A stretch of DNA of 64,000 bases. It comes from Amorphochlora amoebiformis. Its lineage: Eukaryota; Cercozoa; Chlorarachniophyceae. A model generated the notes under the pieces. The model was not told the origin of the DNA, did no database searches, and worked only from the letters and a program-made list of their open reading frames with translations. The stretch covers positions 62,001 to 126,000 of the forward strand of contig BAAHQB010000233.1 in assembly GCA_054601695.1 (NCBI GenBank), given 5' to 3'. Each line of letters starts with the position of its first letter. Positions within the stretch are counted from its first letter, which is position 1. Of the stretch, positions 35,431 through 64,000 are shown piece after piece. A program made the position numbers and the translations under genes.

Positions 35431-35659
35431 GTATAACAGTATATTTGTATGTATGTATATGTTATAATATATTTACAGAAAATAAGGGTTCTTCAGCGTG
35501 GTATGATCGAGTCAAGAGAAAGCCGGGGATATAGCACAACTATCTCCGAAATGTACACATATTTCTACATGTATATATACTTAATATTATATATATATAT
35601 ATGTGTGTGTGTGTATGTACGTATACATTTACATACACATTTGTACACATCCAGATATG

Positions 35660-35697
<38 letters not shown>

Positions 35698-35875
35698 ACA
35701 TATATATATATATAGATATAATATATATATATATATATATACATATATAGTTTTTATACAAACATATATATTATATATATAGTATATACAAACATATATC
35801 TATATATTTACACACACATATATATAGGAGTAGTATGTTTTCACATATTCAAATTCATGTGTAAATATTTTCATA

Positions 35876-35918
<43 letters not shown>

Positions 35919-35944
35919 ACATATATAATATATGCATATGCATG

Positions 35945-35983
<39 letters not shown>

Positions 35984-36131
35984 ATCTATGTATGTAAATA
36001 TATATATATATATATATATACATATATGTATGTGTGTATACGTACATATACATGTATATAAATATATATTCCACTTTTATATACAAAGACACTTTTGTAT
36101 ATTTATATACATCCCTGTATAAACATATTAC

Positions 36132-36167
<36 letters not shown>

Positions 36168-36247
36168 GTATACATACATGTACATGTATATAAATATTAC
36201 ATACATATACATATATAAATATATATTCCACTGTTATATACAAAGAC

Positions 36248-36300
<53 letters not shown>

Positions 36301-36673
36301 ATATATATACATTCCCCGCATATTTGTATATCAACATATTTATATGTATACAAATATCTATGTATGCATCAGGAGATATAGAATATGCAAACACGGGTTA
36401 ATAAAAAATGTGCATACGAGTATGTAATATAGATATAGATATATATATATACATGTATATACACACATATATAAAATATTTGTTTAGTTAAGATAGACAT
36501 CATATAGATGTTTTGATATATCGGTTTTCAAAATGTCCTTTTACAAAATCTATATATTCATGTACTAATTTATCATTAGGTTTTCACATGTATACACACG
36601 TGTATATATATACATACATATATATATATATATGTATTATACATATAAATATACATATATATATATATATATA

Positions 36674-36711
<38 letters not shown>

Positions 36712-36720
36712 ATATATATA

Positions 36721-36772
<52 letters not shown>

Positions 36773-36854
36773 AAAATATGTACATATGCATGTATGTCTG
36801 CATATATGTATATGTGTATATGTACTAGAAAACATACATGTATACAAATATGTA

Positions 36855-36898
<44 letters not shown>

Positions 36899-37025
36899 CA
36901 AGCATAGGTGGTTGTACGTCGACAAGACTCTGAGAAGAAGGTAAATATAAACATACCTACAAATATATATATATATATAATATATATACATATATAAATA
37001 TATATATATATATACATATATATAC

Positions 37026-37095
<70 letters not shown>

Positions 37096-37417
37096 GTACT
37101 AAATCATAAATAAATATATTTGTGTGCATATATATATATATATTTATATGATAAGTATATTTTACACATATTACACTTTACACACACACATGTATATATA
37201 TATATATATACATGTATATATGTATTTATATTTTATATATAATACATGATTAACCACCTTATAACAAAGTACAAATAAGTTCAATCTATTTGCAACGTAA
37301 CCCCACATAATATATATATATATATATATATATTGTTAACATACACTATAGCTACTTAACTACTGATAGATAGGTCGTAGTTTGACTACAACTTGATAGA
37401 GAGCGATCAGAATGTTA

Positions 37418-37496
<79 letters not shown>

Positions 37497-37509
37497 TATA
37501 TATACACGC

Positions 37510-37542
<33 letters not shown>

Positions 37543-37543
37543 G

Positions 37544-37601
<58 letters not shown>

Positions 37602-38458
37602 ATCCAGAGGACCAGTGAATAACAAAAAACTGACAGAGATCTGGAAGACATCTAAACACCTTGACGAGCACTGCGTGGTCAGTGAAGGGAAGAGTGAGAG
37701 AGAAAGACAGAGGAGAGGGTTGGTGAGGGAGAGAATCGTGAATGAAAAAAAGGAAAAAGTACAAGAGAGAGAGACAGAAAGAGAGATGCGAGGAGAGGAG
37801 AATTGTGAGTGAAATGAGAAACAGAGAGATAGAGAGAGAAGGGGGGGGGTTGTGTGTGACGAGAGGAAAACAGGAGAAAGAGAGAGAAAATTGTGAGTGA
37901 ATGAAGAGAGAGAGAGAGAGAGGCGGGAGGGAGAGAGGAAATGGTGAATGAAGATAGAGAGAGAGGGAGAGAGAAAAGAGAGAGAGAAAAGGGAGAGAGG
38001 GGGATATTGTGAGTGAAAAAGAGGAGAGAGGGAGAAGAGAGAGGATGATAGCGAGTGAGGAGAGATAGATAGAGACAGAGAATACAGCAAATAGAGAGAG
38101 AGAGAGAGAGAGATGAGATGAGAAAAAGCTTAAGAGTGGAAAATTATGAAAAGTCTAGGAGAATATGTCATGATGTATATGTTTTGTATAATATATATAT
38201 ATATATATATATATATTATACATATATATATATATATATATTGTTTGTACATATTGTACATTCATATGTATAGTGCACTATGTGTGTTCGATATCAGCAA
38301 AGAGAGAGAGAGAGTTAGAGAGAGAGAGAGAGATGAGAAAAAAAGCTTAAGAATGGAAAACTATGAAAGGTCTAGGGGAATATGTCATGATGTATACGTT
38401 TTGTATTATATATACATACACACACACACATATATATATATAGTATATATATATATAT

Positions 38459-38501
<43 letters not shown>

Positions 38502-38608
38502 GTTTGTACATATTGGACATGCATATGTATAGTGCACTATGTGTGTTGGATATCTACGTATTATGTACATATATATATATTTATATATATATATATAATA
38601 TATATAAT

Positions 38609-38644
<36 letters not shown>

Positions 38645-39015
38645 TATATACATCTCCATATATATTAATATATGAAAGTTTATATAAATACAGATATTTA
38701 TATTTATATAGAGATATAGACACTTCTACTATAAAACCATCTTTAGGTATGGAACATGGACGACCCTGACTTTTCTACGTGGAGAATGATTAAAGACTTA
38801 CCAGATAGGTATAATATACATATACATATATATATATATATATACACACATCATATGTATATATATATATATATTATATATATTTATGCATATCTATCTA
38901 TCTATCTATATATATATATTATCCAGATAGGTATGTAATGTATATATACATGTGTGTGTGTGTGTGTATTTATGTTAGTGTAAATGTTTATTATATAAAA
39001 TATAGATATGTTTAC

Positions 39016-39051
<36 letters not shown>

Positions 39052-39084
39052 TATATTTACATATGTATATATAGATATATTTAC

Positions 39085-39125
<41 letters not shown>

Positions 39126-39145
39126 CATATCTCTCTCTATATATA

Positions 39146-39176
<31 letters not shown>

Positions 39177-39271
39177 GTTCATAATTCAGGTACAAATTGA
39201 TATTCAGCGGGAATAACGCAGATCCAGTTTTTAATTCGGTTACGTGGCACTATCTCAACTCCACGGTTAGG

Positions 39272-39303
<32 letters not shown>

Positions 39304-39356
39304 TTATATATAATTTATATATAATATTCATACATATACATAATATATATATATAC

Positions 39357-39397
<41 letters not shown>

Positions 39398-39629
39398 ATA
39401 TACATCTACATTTAACTATTTATATATGTATGTGTATATTAATTAAACTCTAGATGCGTATGTGTAAACAGTATACAGACAATTTATACATATATACATA
39501 TGTACATACATACATATATATATATATACATATATGTATATATATGTATGTATGTATGTATATATGTATATATATATTAATATTATACATATATATATTA
39601 AGATTATTTATATAGGATATACGATATTT

Positions 39630-39678
<49 letters not shown>

Positions 39679-39834
39679 TGTATATAATGACATATATATA
39701 TATGTATATATATATATATGTGTATATTTTGTATTTGTATTGTGCATGATGTAAAAAATATATGTATGCATGTATACGTTTGTCTGCATTATGTCAGTAA
39801 TTTATGTTCATAAATATTATTTTTATACATTTAA

Positions 39835-39865
<31 letters not shown>

Positions 39866-40479
39866 TTACGTCTATATCTAAATCTATAAATCTACACACA
39901 TGTTTTTTATAAAAACACTTCATATAAATATGGATGTGTATACACAGCACAGCATTATATTCATCCGGATATGCATACATGTGAATATATTACTAACGTG
40001 TATTCAGTCGGAATCTGTGGGCCCTGTGTCTATGAAACAGATACGGGAATTGTATTGGAATGGAGAGATCAATAAAGACAGTAAGATGCTAACTAACCAA
40101 CACAAACATTACAAATATATAGACATAAACCTTCGTATGCTCACCAAAGCTATATTCCGAACACGTGTACATGTGTATTGAGAGTTAGACATCACACATG
40201 CATGACTACCAGTGCATGTAATACAAACACGATTGTTATGTATTGAGTATGAAATACACTCTCGCATGTTTAGCAATACATACATTACAAACTCGTATGT
40301 ATGCATGTACCATGTATACATAGGGTATACGCAGAAGATATATATGGAGTAAATCTGTAGCGTTTATATACATATATACATATATGTATGTATATATATA
40401 TGTGTGTGTGTATGTCTACGTACATATGAAATATTTAGATATAGTGTGAACGAAAATGAAATTATACACACACACGCAC

Positions 40480-40523
<44 letters not shown>

Positions 40524-40807
40524 ATAATATATCTATTCAATAAGTATAGTATACCCTTGATAAATGTGTACATAATCTAAAAAGAGAGATTGGTGCATAA
40601 ATATGCATACATATATACATACATATATATATATATATATATATGTACATATATATATATATATACATATATATACAAATATATATTATATCAGCTCTTT
40701 GCTGGGACAGGGAAAGCACCATGACTGAGTGGCTAGCGCTGGAATTCGTAGATGAGTTCAAGCAGTTTAGAGTCAAGCCAAAACCGTTGCCCGCGATACC
40801 CAAGTAG
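30848..40807 (+). CDS. tetra-GYF_2 domain protein, 17 exons
   Basis: Exons: 30848-30868, 30912-30989, 31064-31165, 31263-31364, 31468-31576, 32099-32169, 32395-32438, 33333-33387, 33804-33856, 34497-34545, 35479-35552, 36899-36940, 37608-37677, 38747-38808, 39190-39265, 40008-40080, 40695-40807 (TAG). All phases agree and 397 residues result. Four GYF_2 modules show the order aromatic start, GPV/GPI, Leu/Met-rich helix, T-L-x-W, then Trp: [21 protein letters not shown] (9-63), [22 protein letters not shown] (144-200), [23 protein letters not shown] (255-310), [22 protein letters not shown] (329-385). GYF-type domains bind proline-rich peptides in adaptors; the partner is unknown. A Ser-rich linker joins modules 1 and 2. 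No signal peptide or membrane segment. Confidence 0.85.
37678..38135. repeat. GA-rich purine tract
   Basis: AGAGAG runs with repeated GTGAGTGA words start directly at the donor of the GYF_2 exon 37608-37677 and fill the start of the intron. The long minus-strand Ser/Leu/Phe-rich frame over it is a repeat translation. Confidence 0.85.
38108..38553. repeat. tandem duplication of ~220 bp in an intron
   Basis: 38108-38296 and 38330-38553 share GATGAGA-AAGCTTAAGA-TGGAAAA, CTATGAAA-GTCTAGG, GAATATGTCATGATGTAT and TAGTGCACTATGTGTGTT with few mismatches and different TA-tract lengths between the blocks. Confidence 0.8.
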
Positions 40808-42057
40808 TACGAATGTGCAGGATCAACCTCCACAATTAGACAACTTTAGTGAAATTGAAAATTACAGGGATTTTCGCAGGGATATATACGTACGTAGATC
40901 TGTAGATTTTTCTACTAGATCTAGTAGATCTAGTATACCCTAGCTAGTCAAACGGTTTGGCGCAGCGATCACCAGATTTAAATTATTTGTTCCTGTTTGC
41001 AGCCCTTAAACCTTAACCTAGTTAGCTAGTGACTCTTAAATCTCACTAGCTGTAAACAATCTACATTCTCCTAGTCTCAATACTTCAAGTCTCTGAAGAT
41101 CTACTATCTGATTCTAGTGATAATCTCTAGGATCTCGCTAGACGTACTCTATACCTGTACTAGGGTATACGGTTCTGTATTCTCTAGTTCTGTCTAGTCC
41201 AGCTAGTACTCAGTCATTGATTATGTCTAGTATGTGTAACACGTAACTTGATGATATTTGAAACGTGGACATACTAGTACTTACTAGAAAGTAATATTAG
41301 TGACTAGAGTGGTCGATTTACGTACTTGAAATTTTACGTACAAACGTACGTACGTACGTAAATGATAAGTATACTTGAAATTTTACGACAAACGTACGTA
41401 CGTACGTATATGATAAGTATATCAGGCTCTTGACAGCTGGATCTCTATGATATGACATGCAGCACGTACGTATATTGTATTACATGCAGCACGTATATTG
41501 TATAATACAATATACGTGCTGCATGTCATATCATAGAGATCCAGCTGTCAAGAGCCTGATATACTTACCATATACGTACGTACGTACGTTTGTCGTAAAA
41601 TTTCAAGTATACTTATCATTTACGTACGTACGTACGTTTGTACGAAAAATCTAGAAAATTTCAAGTACGTAAATCGACCACTCTAGTCACTAATATTACT
41701 TTTTAGTAATAGCTACACAACTTAAATTTATATATCTAGTATATCAATCATATATAGGTTAGATATATACAGATGTATCATAGGAGATTGTATATGTATT
41801 GAATATACGTACGTACACGTAATGGTATAGTCTAGTACATTCCCAGATACGTACGTATTGGTATAGTCCAGATAGTCAAGATAGTATATCTAGTATGGAG
41901 ATCTAGACATATGATGAATATTTTCAATTATTTATGTGTAGTAACAGAACATGACCAATATAACAATATTTAAAACAAAACGTACCACTTTCCGCGGCCT
42001 AACCACCGCTGAATTACTAGAATTAACTAGATTAATTAACTAGTTAACTGGATTAAG
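40808..42057. other. convergent intergenic region rich in CTAG and ACGT
   Basis: 1.25 kb between the stop codons of two converging genes. It has no TA arrays and many CTAG, GATC and ACGT palindromes (CTAGATCTAGTAGATCTAG near 40915). It contains the 41282-41708 inverted repeat. No coding frame recognised. Confidence 0.65.
41282..41708. repeat. 427-bp inverted repeat (giant palindrome)
   Basis: The left arm starts TACTAGAAAGTAATATTAG and the right arm ends CTAATATTACTTTTTAGTA. The arms match almost throughout with a centre near 41.5 kb. Each arm carries an internal ~55-bp direct repeat with (ACGT)n and TACTTGAAATTTTACG. The left arm has a short extra direct repeat (CATGCAGCACGTA) near the centre. 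No open frame or clear target-site duplication is visible. It could be a foldback element or MITE, or an inverted duplication. Confidence 0.9.
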
Positions 42058-42517
42058 CTAGTAAGTACGCCCCTCGAAGAACTTTATCCTAGACATTAGC
42101 GCCGCCCCCAAGCCGCGATTCCGACTCTTTTTCTTGGGCTTCCCCGGTGTCTCAGCGCTGGCAGTTGAGAGCTTCGAGTCTGAACCGTGGAGATTTCCAA
42201 CACCGGAGTTATCGTGCTGGAGGGAACTCAGTCTGCTGTGGTGGAGCTCGCGTTTGGCCTCATCCAGGTCATCTCCAAGTGTATTGACTTTTTGGCTTAG
42301 TGCCTGGGGACAGTAATTGCATTCAAAAACTTAGTAATTCAATTCAGAAAATATATTGACACAGCGGAATTACATGATGTTGTATACCTCCTTTTCTATC
42401 TTGAGGCTGATTATCTCATTTCGAACTAGTTTTAGCTCGGCGCTCGCATCCTGAAGTGTATAGGACAGGTTAGGATTGAGATTTTCGTAGTAAGAAACGT
42501 ACTATACGTACATTATC

Positions 42518-42586
<69 letters not shown>

Positions 42587-42669
42587 TGTGTAACATTATT
42601 TATATGTATAAGTATTATATATGTATCAGGATATGTTTATATATGTATATATATATATATATATATAAT

Positions 42670-42710
<41 letters not shown>

Positions 42711-42798
42711 AATATATATATATACAGTATATATGTGTGCCTACATGTGATATATGTAACAAATATTATCAAAGCGACATATAAATACACACACACAC

Positions 42799-42896
<98 letters not shown>

Positions 42897-42916
42897 ATAT
42901 ATATGTATATATATAT

Positions 42917-42967
<51 letters not shown>

Positions 42968-43019
42968 TATGTATGTATAATACAGATAAATAATTTAAAG
43001 CATGTAAATAGTATAAAAC

Positions 43020-43088
<69 letters not shown>

Positions 43089-43860
43089 TATGTGTATATA
43101 TATATGTATATAGAGATATATGTAATATATATATATATATATATATGCATGTACATATATATTTATATTTATAGGATATGCCCAATCGAGACGTAATTAT
43201 ACATGCATCGTGTCGTCCAAATACATATTTACATGTCTGGTATTCAAATGCTGTGTGGCACGGATGGTAACATGTTTACTCGGCAGGAAAAACGCTACCT
43301 TCGCTTTCTGGAGGTCGACTTCCAAGCCCTTTCGTGCCCTATCAAGCGCTGCCGACTCACTTCTGAGTTCTGCGATCACACTCTCTTGATCCTTAATCAC
43401 AGCCTCCTGTTCACCGAGCCTCTTCTCGGAAGACTCTAGCTGTTTGCTCAAATGCAAACACCTCTCATCTGGCGTGATGGGCTAGAATTCAGATCTGAGA
43501 AAATACTGTTTTAATGACACGTGCAAGGGCTGCTCACCTACGTCCTCGGCGGGATGTGTCTCGGTCGCCTTTTCGGCGTCCTATGGGAGATTTTGTGAGG
43601 AGAAAGGCTCGTGAGGTCGGGGTGTTGGTTACCTTCGAGGCCTGGAGGGCACGGTCTGAAGCCGCTTCCCCTTGTGCCTATGGATGTGGAATAATTATTA
43701 GGTGTAGACGCGAGATCTGTGGAAGTTATGTACTTCATTGCAATTGTATTGGGTTGGAAACTAACCTGTGCTTTTTCTAGGTCATGTTTGAGGCGTTTCT
43801 GTTCATCTAGAGCCTTGTCACGCTCGGAGGTAACCTGGATAATATAGGTTTATATATATA

Positions 43861-43903
<43 letters not shown>

Positions 43904-44015
43904 CTTGGTCTTGAACGCCACAAATGACGTGCCTAGTTTAGGTATCAACAAGAAGAATCCACGGTTCTAATAAAGCACTGAAGAGGCTGCGACAACGTAT
44001 GTACGTATATATTAA

Positions 44016-44056
<41 letters not shown>

Positions 44057-44240
44057 TTGGTATGTATTGTATTATAATTCTCTACCACATTATAACCTAA
44101 AGTTAATTCTATTTATGTATATTATACATGTATTTACAATATATACACGCATATCTTCATATATAAAAATTACATATATCTATGTGTATATATACATATA
44201 TACATGTATATATTCTAATATTCTATGTGTGTATATATAT

Positions 44241-44283
<43 letters not shown>

Positions 44284-44489
44284 TATATACATACATATAT
44301 ACATTTATACATATAATAAAAACGTATATATGTATTTATACATATGCATATATATATATATATTATATATATGTATATATAATATATATATATATATATA
44401 TATCCATATATACATATATATTATATATATATATATATGCATACATATGTATACACCTATATATATACATATAATATATATATATATAT

Positions 44490-44529
<40 letters not shown>

Positions 44530-44590
44530 ATGTACATGTATATGTCTATATAATTGTATATATACATGTATTATGTGTGTATATATATAT

Positions 44591-44624
<34 letters not shown>

Positions 44625-44687
44625 GTGTATATATAATATCTATATCTATATCTATAATATATATATATATATATGTGACAGTGTACA

Positions 44688-44759
<72 letters not shown>

Positions 44760-44892
44760 AATACACATGTACTTTATGTAAATATCTGCACTCAAATAAT
44801 ACATTTATATGTGTATATGTATGTAATATATATATATATATATATAATATGTATATATATATATATATAATATGTATGTATTTTTATGCATG

Positions 44893-44929
<37 letters not shown>

Positions 44930-45162
44930 GTATGCATTACATATTTTACATACAGTACTTTATATTATATGTATATATTATGCATAATGATATTACACAC
45001 ACACATATATATATGTATATATATACATATATACATGTATGTATGTATATACATATACATAAATATATACATATGTATGTGTATATATATGTATGTGTGT
45101 ATATGTATGTATGTATGTATACATACATATACATACATATACATATATATGTAGGTATAAAT

Positions 45163-45223
<61 letters not shown>

Positions 45224-47158
45224 CGAGAAGATATGGTATGTGCATAGATTAAAATATTACCTTTTCGAGGTTGAATTCGCTCCTCGCAGTTTCAGATGCC
45301 AATCTTTGTTGCTTCTCGTGAGCCTGTTATTATTACCATTGTTACTTCTTTGCTCCGGATGTACACATAGAAATGTAAATCTAGCATCCACCTTCTCCAG
45401 CGCTGCCTCAAGATTTTCCAATGCCGCATCCTGCGCACCCGAAGCCTCTCGAAGCCTGCGAGAAGTAACACGTTACATGTCCAACGTAATCAATTCATGT
45501 AACAGGAGTTTCACTTTTTGATTGTTTGCTGCAGATCTACAACACGAGCATCAGCCATTTCAGCCTTCATTTCGGATTCTTTCGCCAGGGTTTTCGCGAC
45601 CCTTAATTCCTCACCCTTGCGCTTTATATCCTCAGATAGTACACGTAGTTTGGAGCCCAACTCCTCCAGCTCTTTGTCTTTCTCTGCTATTTGTGACTTG
45701 TAGGTTGCCTCCTTCGCTTCTTGCGCGTCCTCATATGCCTTTCTCTGTTCCTCTTGCAATGTCATGGCCTTTTGAACTCGAATATCCGCATCAGCGAGCC
45801 TAGCTTCCAGCTCCTTCAGTGCCCCGTAGAGCCCGGTGTTGTTCAGCTCCGCCATCTTCAGCTGCCTCTCCAACTCTGCGCTGGACTTCTCCTGCTCCGT
45901 GCTGGACGATGCTGGAGTCGAAGACGATTTAAGCTCTGCTATGGTTTGTTCTAGCTCATCGATCTTCATGTCTCTCTCCTCGCATTTGTCCATGGTGGCG
46001 TCCAGCTCCCTCGACAAGCTCTTGTTCTTCCTCTCTAGATTTCTCGACCTGACTTTCAGCTCCTTAACTTGACTGACCAGATCTGCATCTCCGCCTCCGA
46101 AGGCCGATGACAGGGGATTCGCGAACGGGTTTGACCCCCTGACTTCAGGTCCCTTCGGTGTTGGGGGCAGGGCTTCCTCAAGCTCTACCACGCGTTCGGT
46201 TAGCCTGACGACGCTGGCGCTGAGACTGTCTCGAGAGTCTTTCAGGCACGTTGAAGCTTCCTTGAGTTCATCGATCGTGCGCAGTTGGTCCTTAATGAGC
46301 TTCTCCTGCTGATTACACGTCTGCTTTGTGACCTCCAGATCCCTCTTGAGCGATTCAACACCAGAACATTGCTTCGCGAGCTCTAAATCGGTTGACATCT
46401 TTTGTTCAGCACGCAACTCTGCACGCAAATTGTTGGCCTCTTGTCGCAAATCCCTTGTTTCCGCCTCCAGACCCGTCGACATAGACTTGAGCGTGGCGAT
46501 GGTTGATTCCTTCTGGTCCAGCATCCGCTCTCGCTCCTCAAGCTTCTCGTTCAACTTATCCAACCTGAGCTGCAGGTCCCCCGAGTCTTGCGGCTTAGTC
46601 AGGGCTACCTCAAGCTTGGATTCGAGGTCTGAAATGCTGGTCTTCAGCTCATGGGCCTTGCTTTCAGCCTGCTTCTTGTCAGCGAGCGCGTCGTCCGCTT
46701 TCTTAACAAGCGATTCGTTCTGAAGATCGAGGCGCTCGACCTTCTTCTTCTCCATCGACAGCATCTCTTCGACGCGTAAGATTTTGTTCTGCAAGTTTCG
46801 GATCTGCTCCTCGCGCGTTTCGATAGCCGTGATAAATTCCTTGGACGATTTTCCAGCCCACTTGTTCGCAGAGGCCGACGCCATGATCGTCTTGCGCCTC
46901 TGCGGTCTTGGAGCGCCCATCCTAAGCACCTTGGCTGTAACACACATGCGCAGGGGATTAGGTGGAGCCGTGGGGAGATAATGTGTTATCTGCACCTAAA
47001 TCGAGCCCTCCGCCCAAGACTTTGTTTATATGCGCCCCCTTGATCTTACTGAGAGGGAATTTCACATTTTTTTTTCTATCATTGGGTAAAATCCTAGCTC
47101 AGAAACGGGCGTACCTGGCATTTTTAACGACTCGCTTCTTGTCACCGACAACCGCCAT
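42058..47158 (-). CDS. long coiled-coil protein, 10 exons, 737 residues
   Basis: Minus-strand exons: 47115-47158, 45515-46921, 45392-45455, 45261-45323, 43766-43834, 43633-43677, 43538-43580, 43299-43468, 42388-42450, 42058-42303 (TAG). All junctions agree in phase and the frame closes. The start [13 protein letters not shown] is basic, and heptad-rich Glu/Lys/Leu helix then runs from about residue 30 to 660 with one break at [14 protein letters not shown]. The C-terminus is basic ([11 protein letters not shown]). This is the architecture of a structural or scaffold coiled coil; no family-specific motif was seen. The 1.4-kb second exon is free of repeats while later introns carry long TA tracts. 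Exon 45392-45455 could instead end at 45365. The acceptor for exon 43299-43468 was fixed by phase. Confidence 0.88.
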
Positions 47159-47717
47159 TATTCCGCTCGTGCGGCAGTAATGCCAGTCAGTTGTGTGTCG
47201 CAGCCGAATTTTTAGGATAGTTTGAAACGTCTTGGAACGATTTGGCGGCACGTGTTTGGATTGAAATCCTCCACCGGCATACCCCGGGATTCCCCCCCCA
47301 TCCCCACCCGCAAGAAGATGTCTGTTGGGACCACAGCCCGGCCCTAGGCAGGAGCTATGTTAAATTTTTTTCGAATTGGAAAGATTCAGTTCATGTTAGC
47401 TCTAAATTTCAACATATTGATGAACGCGGACGGGCGTCCTTCGAGTGTTCGAGTCTCGCTCCAAAAATACAGTCTCCTGCCCCTCCTTTTATTTTTCATT
47501 CTCAGTTTGCCACACATCCAGCTTCTAGTTTATTTTGGAATTTCTAGTGCTTTTCGATATGAGGGGAAAGGTTGAACCGGGGCATTTTCTTGAAACCATG
47601 CATGTCATCCAGAGTGACAACGAGGACATGCCCGGGACGGGGTATGTGAGAAACTTTCTGGACACGTGTGTATTCAGATTCCTCGCCTCGCCTTCGCAAC
47701 CCCCCTGAGCCGAAATA
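47159..47717. promoter_or_regulatory. divergent intergenic region
   Basis: 560 bp of unique sequence between the coiled-coil gene (-) and the fucosyltransferase-like gene (+), presumably with both promoters. Open frames at 47357-47575 and from 47559 are visible but have no splice support and fit neither gene. Confidence 0.45.
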
Positions 47718-63940
<16,223 letters not shown>

Positions 63941-64000
63941 GCCTAACCCTAACCTCTTTCGCATACCACGCAAACTTGCCCACAACACATCACCACAACA
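63941..64000. other. 3' flank of the fucosyltransferase-like gene
   Basis: Two CCCTAA units, then unique sequence to the end of the window. No polyadenylation signal is evident. Confidence 0.5.

Noticed and set aside
37494-38090. 198-codon minus-strand Ser/Leu/Phe-rich frame
   Set aside because: Translation of the GA-rich tract; low complexity and inside an intron of the GYF_2 gene.
43514-43780. 88-codon plus-strand frame
   Set aside because: Overlaps three short minus-strand exons that chain in phase in the coiled-coil gene.
45518-46981. Several plus-strand frames opposite the coiled-coil exon
   Set aside because: Shadows of the long minus-strand exon, whose heptads and splice phases are far better supported.
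47357-47575. 73-codon plus-strand frame with a hydrophobic segment
   Set aside because: Lies in the divergent promoter region, is not connected in phase to the next gene and has no homology I recognise.

Overview
This is nuclear DNA from an intron-rich microbial eukaryote (a protist or alga) with TTAGGG-type telomere repeats. The evidence: GT..AG introns break almost every gene into exons of mostly 17-250 nt, the interstitial hexamer is TTAGGG/CCCTAA, and the introns are packed with (TA)n microsatellite. The gene set (a PLOD-type glycosyltransferase, a fucosyltransferase-like enzyme, a four-domain GYF_2 protein, an NF-YB-like factor, an NHL-repeat protein) would suit a stramenopile, haptophyte or similar lineage. 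I cannot name the species. Nearly all long open frames rich in Tyr-Ile, Gly-Leu or Arg-Val are translations of TA or TTAGGG repeats and are not genes.

I rebuilt seven genes by joining exons at GT..AG sites and requiring matching phases and an open frame throughout. From left to right: an NHL-repeat protein on the minus strand (1028-10240, running off the left side of what I can trace); a 162-residue secreted protein (11761-12312, +); a secretory PLOD-like glycosyltransferase (12954-20594, +); an NF-YB-like histone-fold protein with a Gln/Pro-rich tail (22302-30835, -); a tetra-GYF_2 protein (30848-40807, +); a 737-residue coiled-coil protein (42058-47158, -); and a type II membrane fucosyltransferase-like enzyme (47718-63940, +). 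Five of them close from ATG to stop with no frame violation, with some alternative splice choices inside them, and coding sequence is about 9.4 kb of 64 kb. Genes 1/2, 4/5 and 6/7 are divergent; genes 3/4 and 5/6 are convergent.

The rest is mainly intron. Three components recur: (TA)n; TTAGGG/CCCTAA arrays that often touch the exon so that the array itself supplies the splice site; and a 45-150 bp conserved element embedded in those arrays. Many introns also hold decayed copies of the 3' end of the exon just upstream, often with a copied 5' splice site. This exon-tail duplication is the most unusual feature of the window. The two convergent intergenic gaps lack TA arrays over long stretches and are rich in small palindromes; one holds a 427-bp inverted repeat.

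The two glycosyltransferases suggest secretory-pathway protein or polysaccharide glycosylation. The NF-YB-like and GYF_2 genes share a start region only a few bases long. I see no shared pathway or operon logic beyond these pairings.
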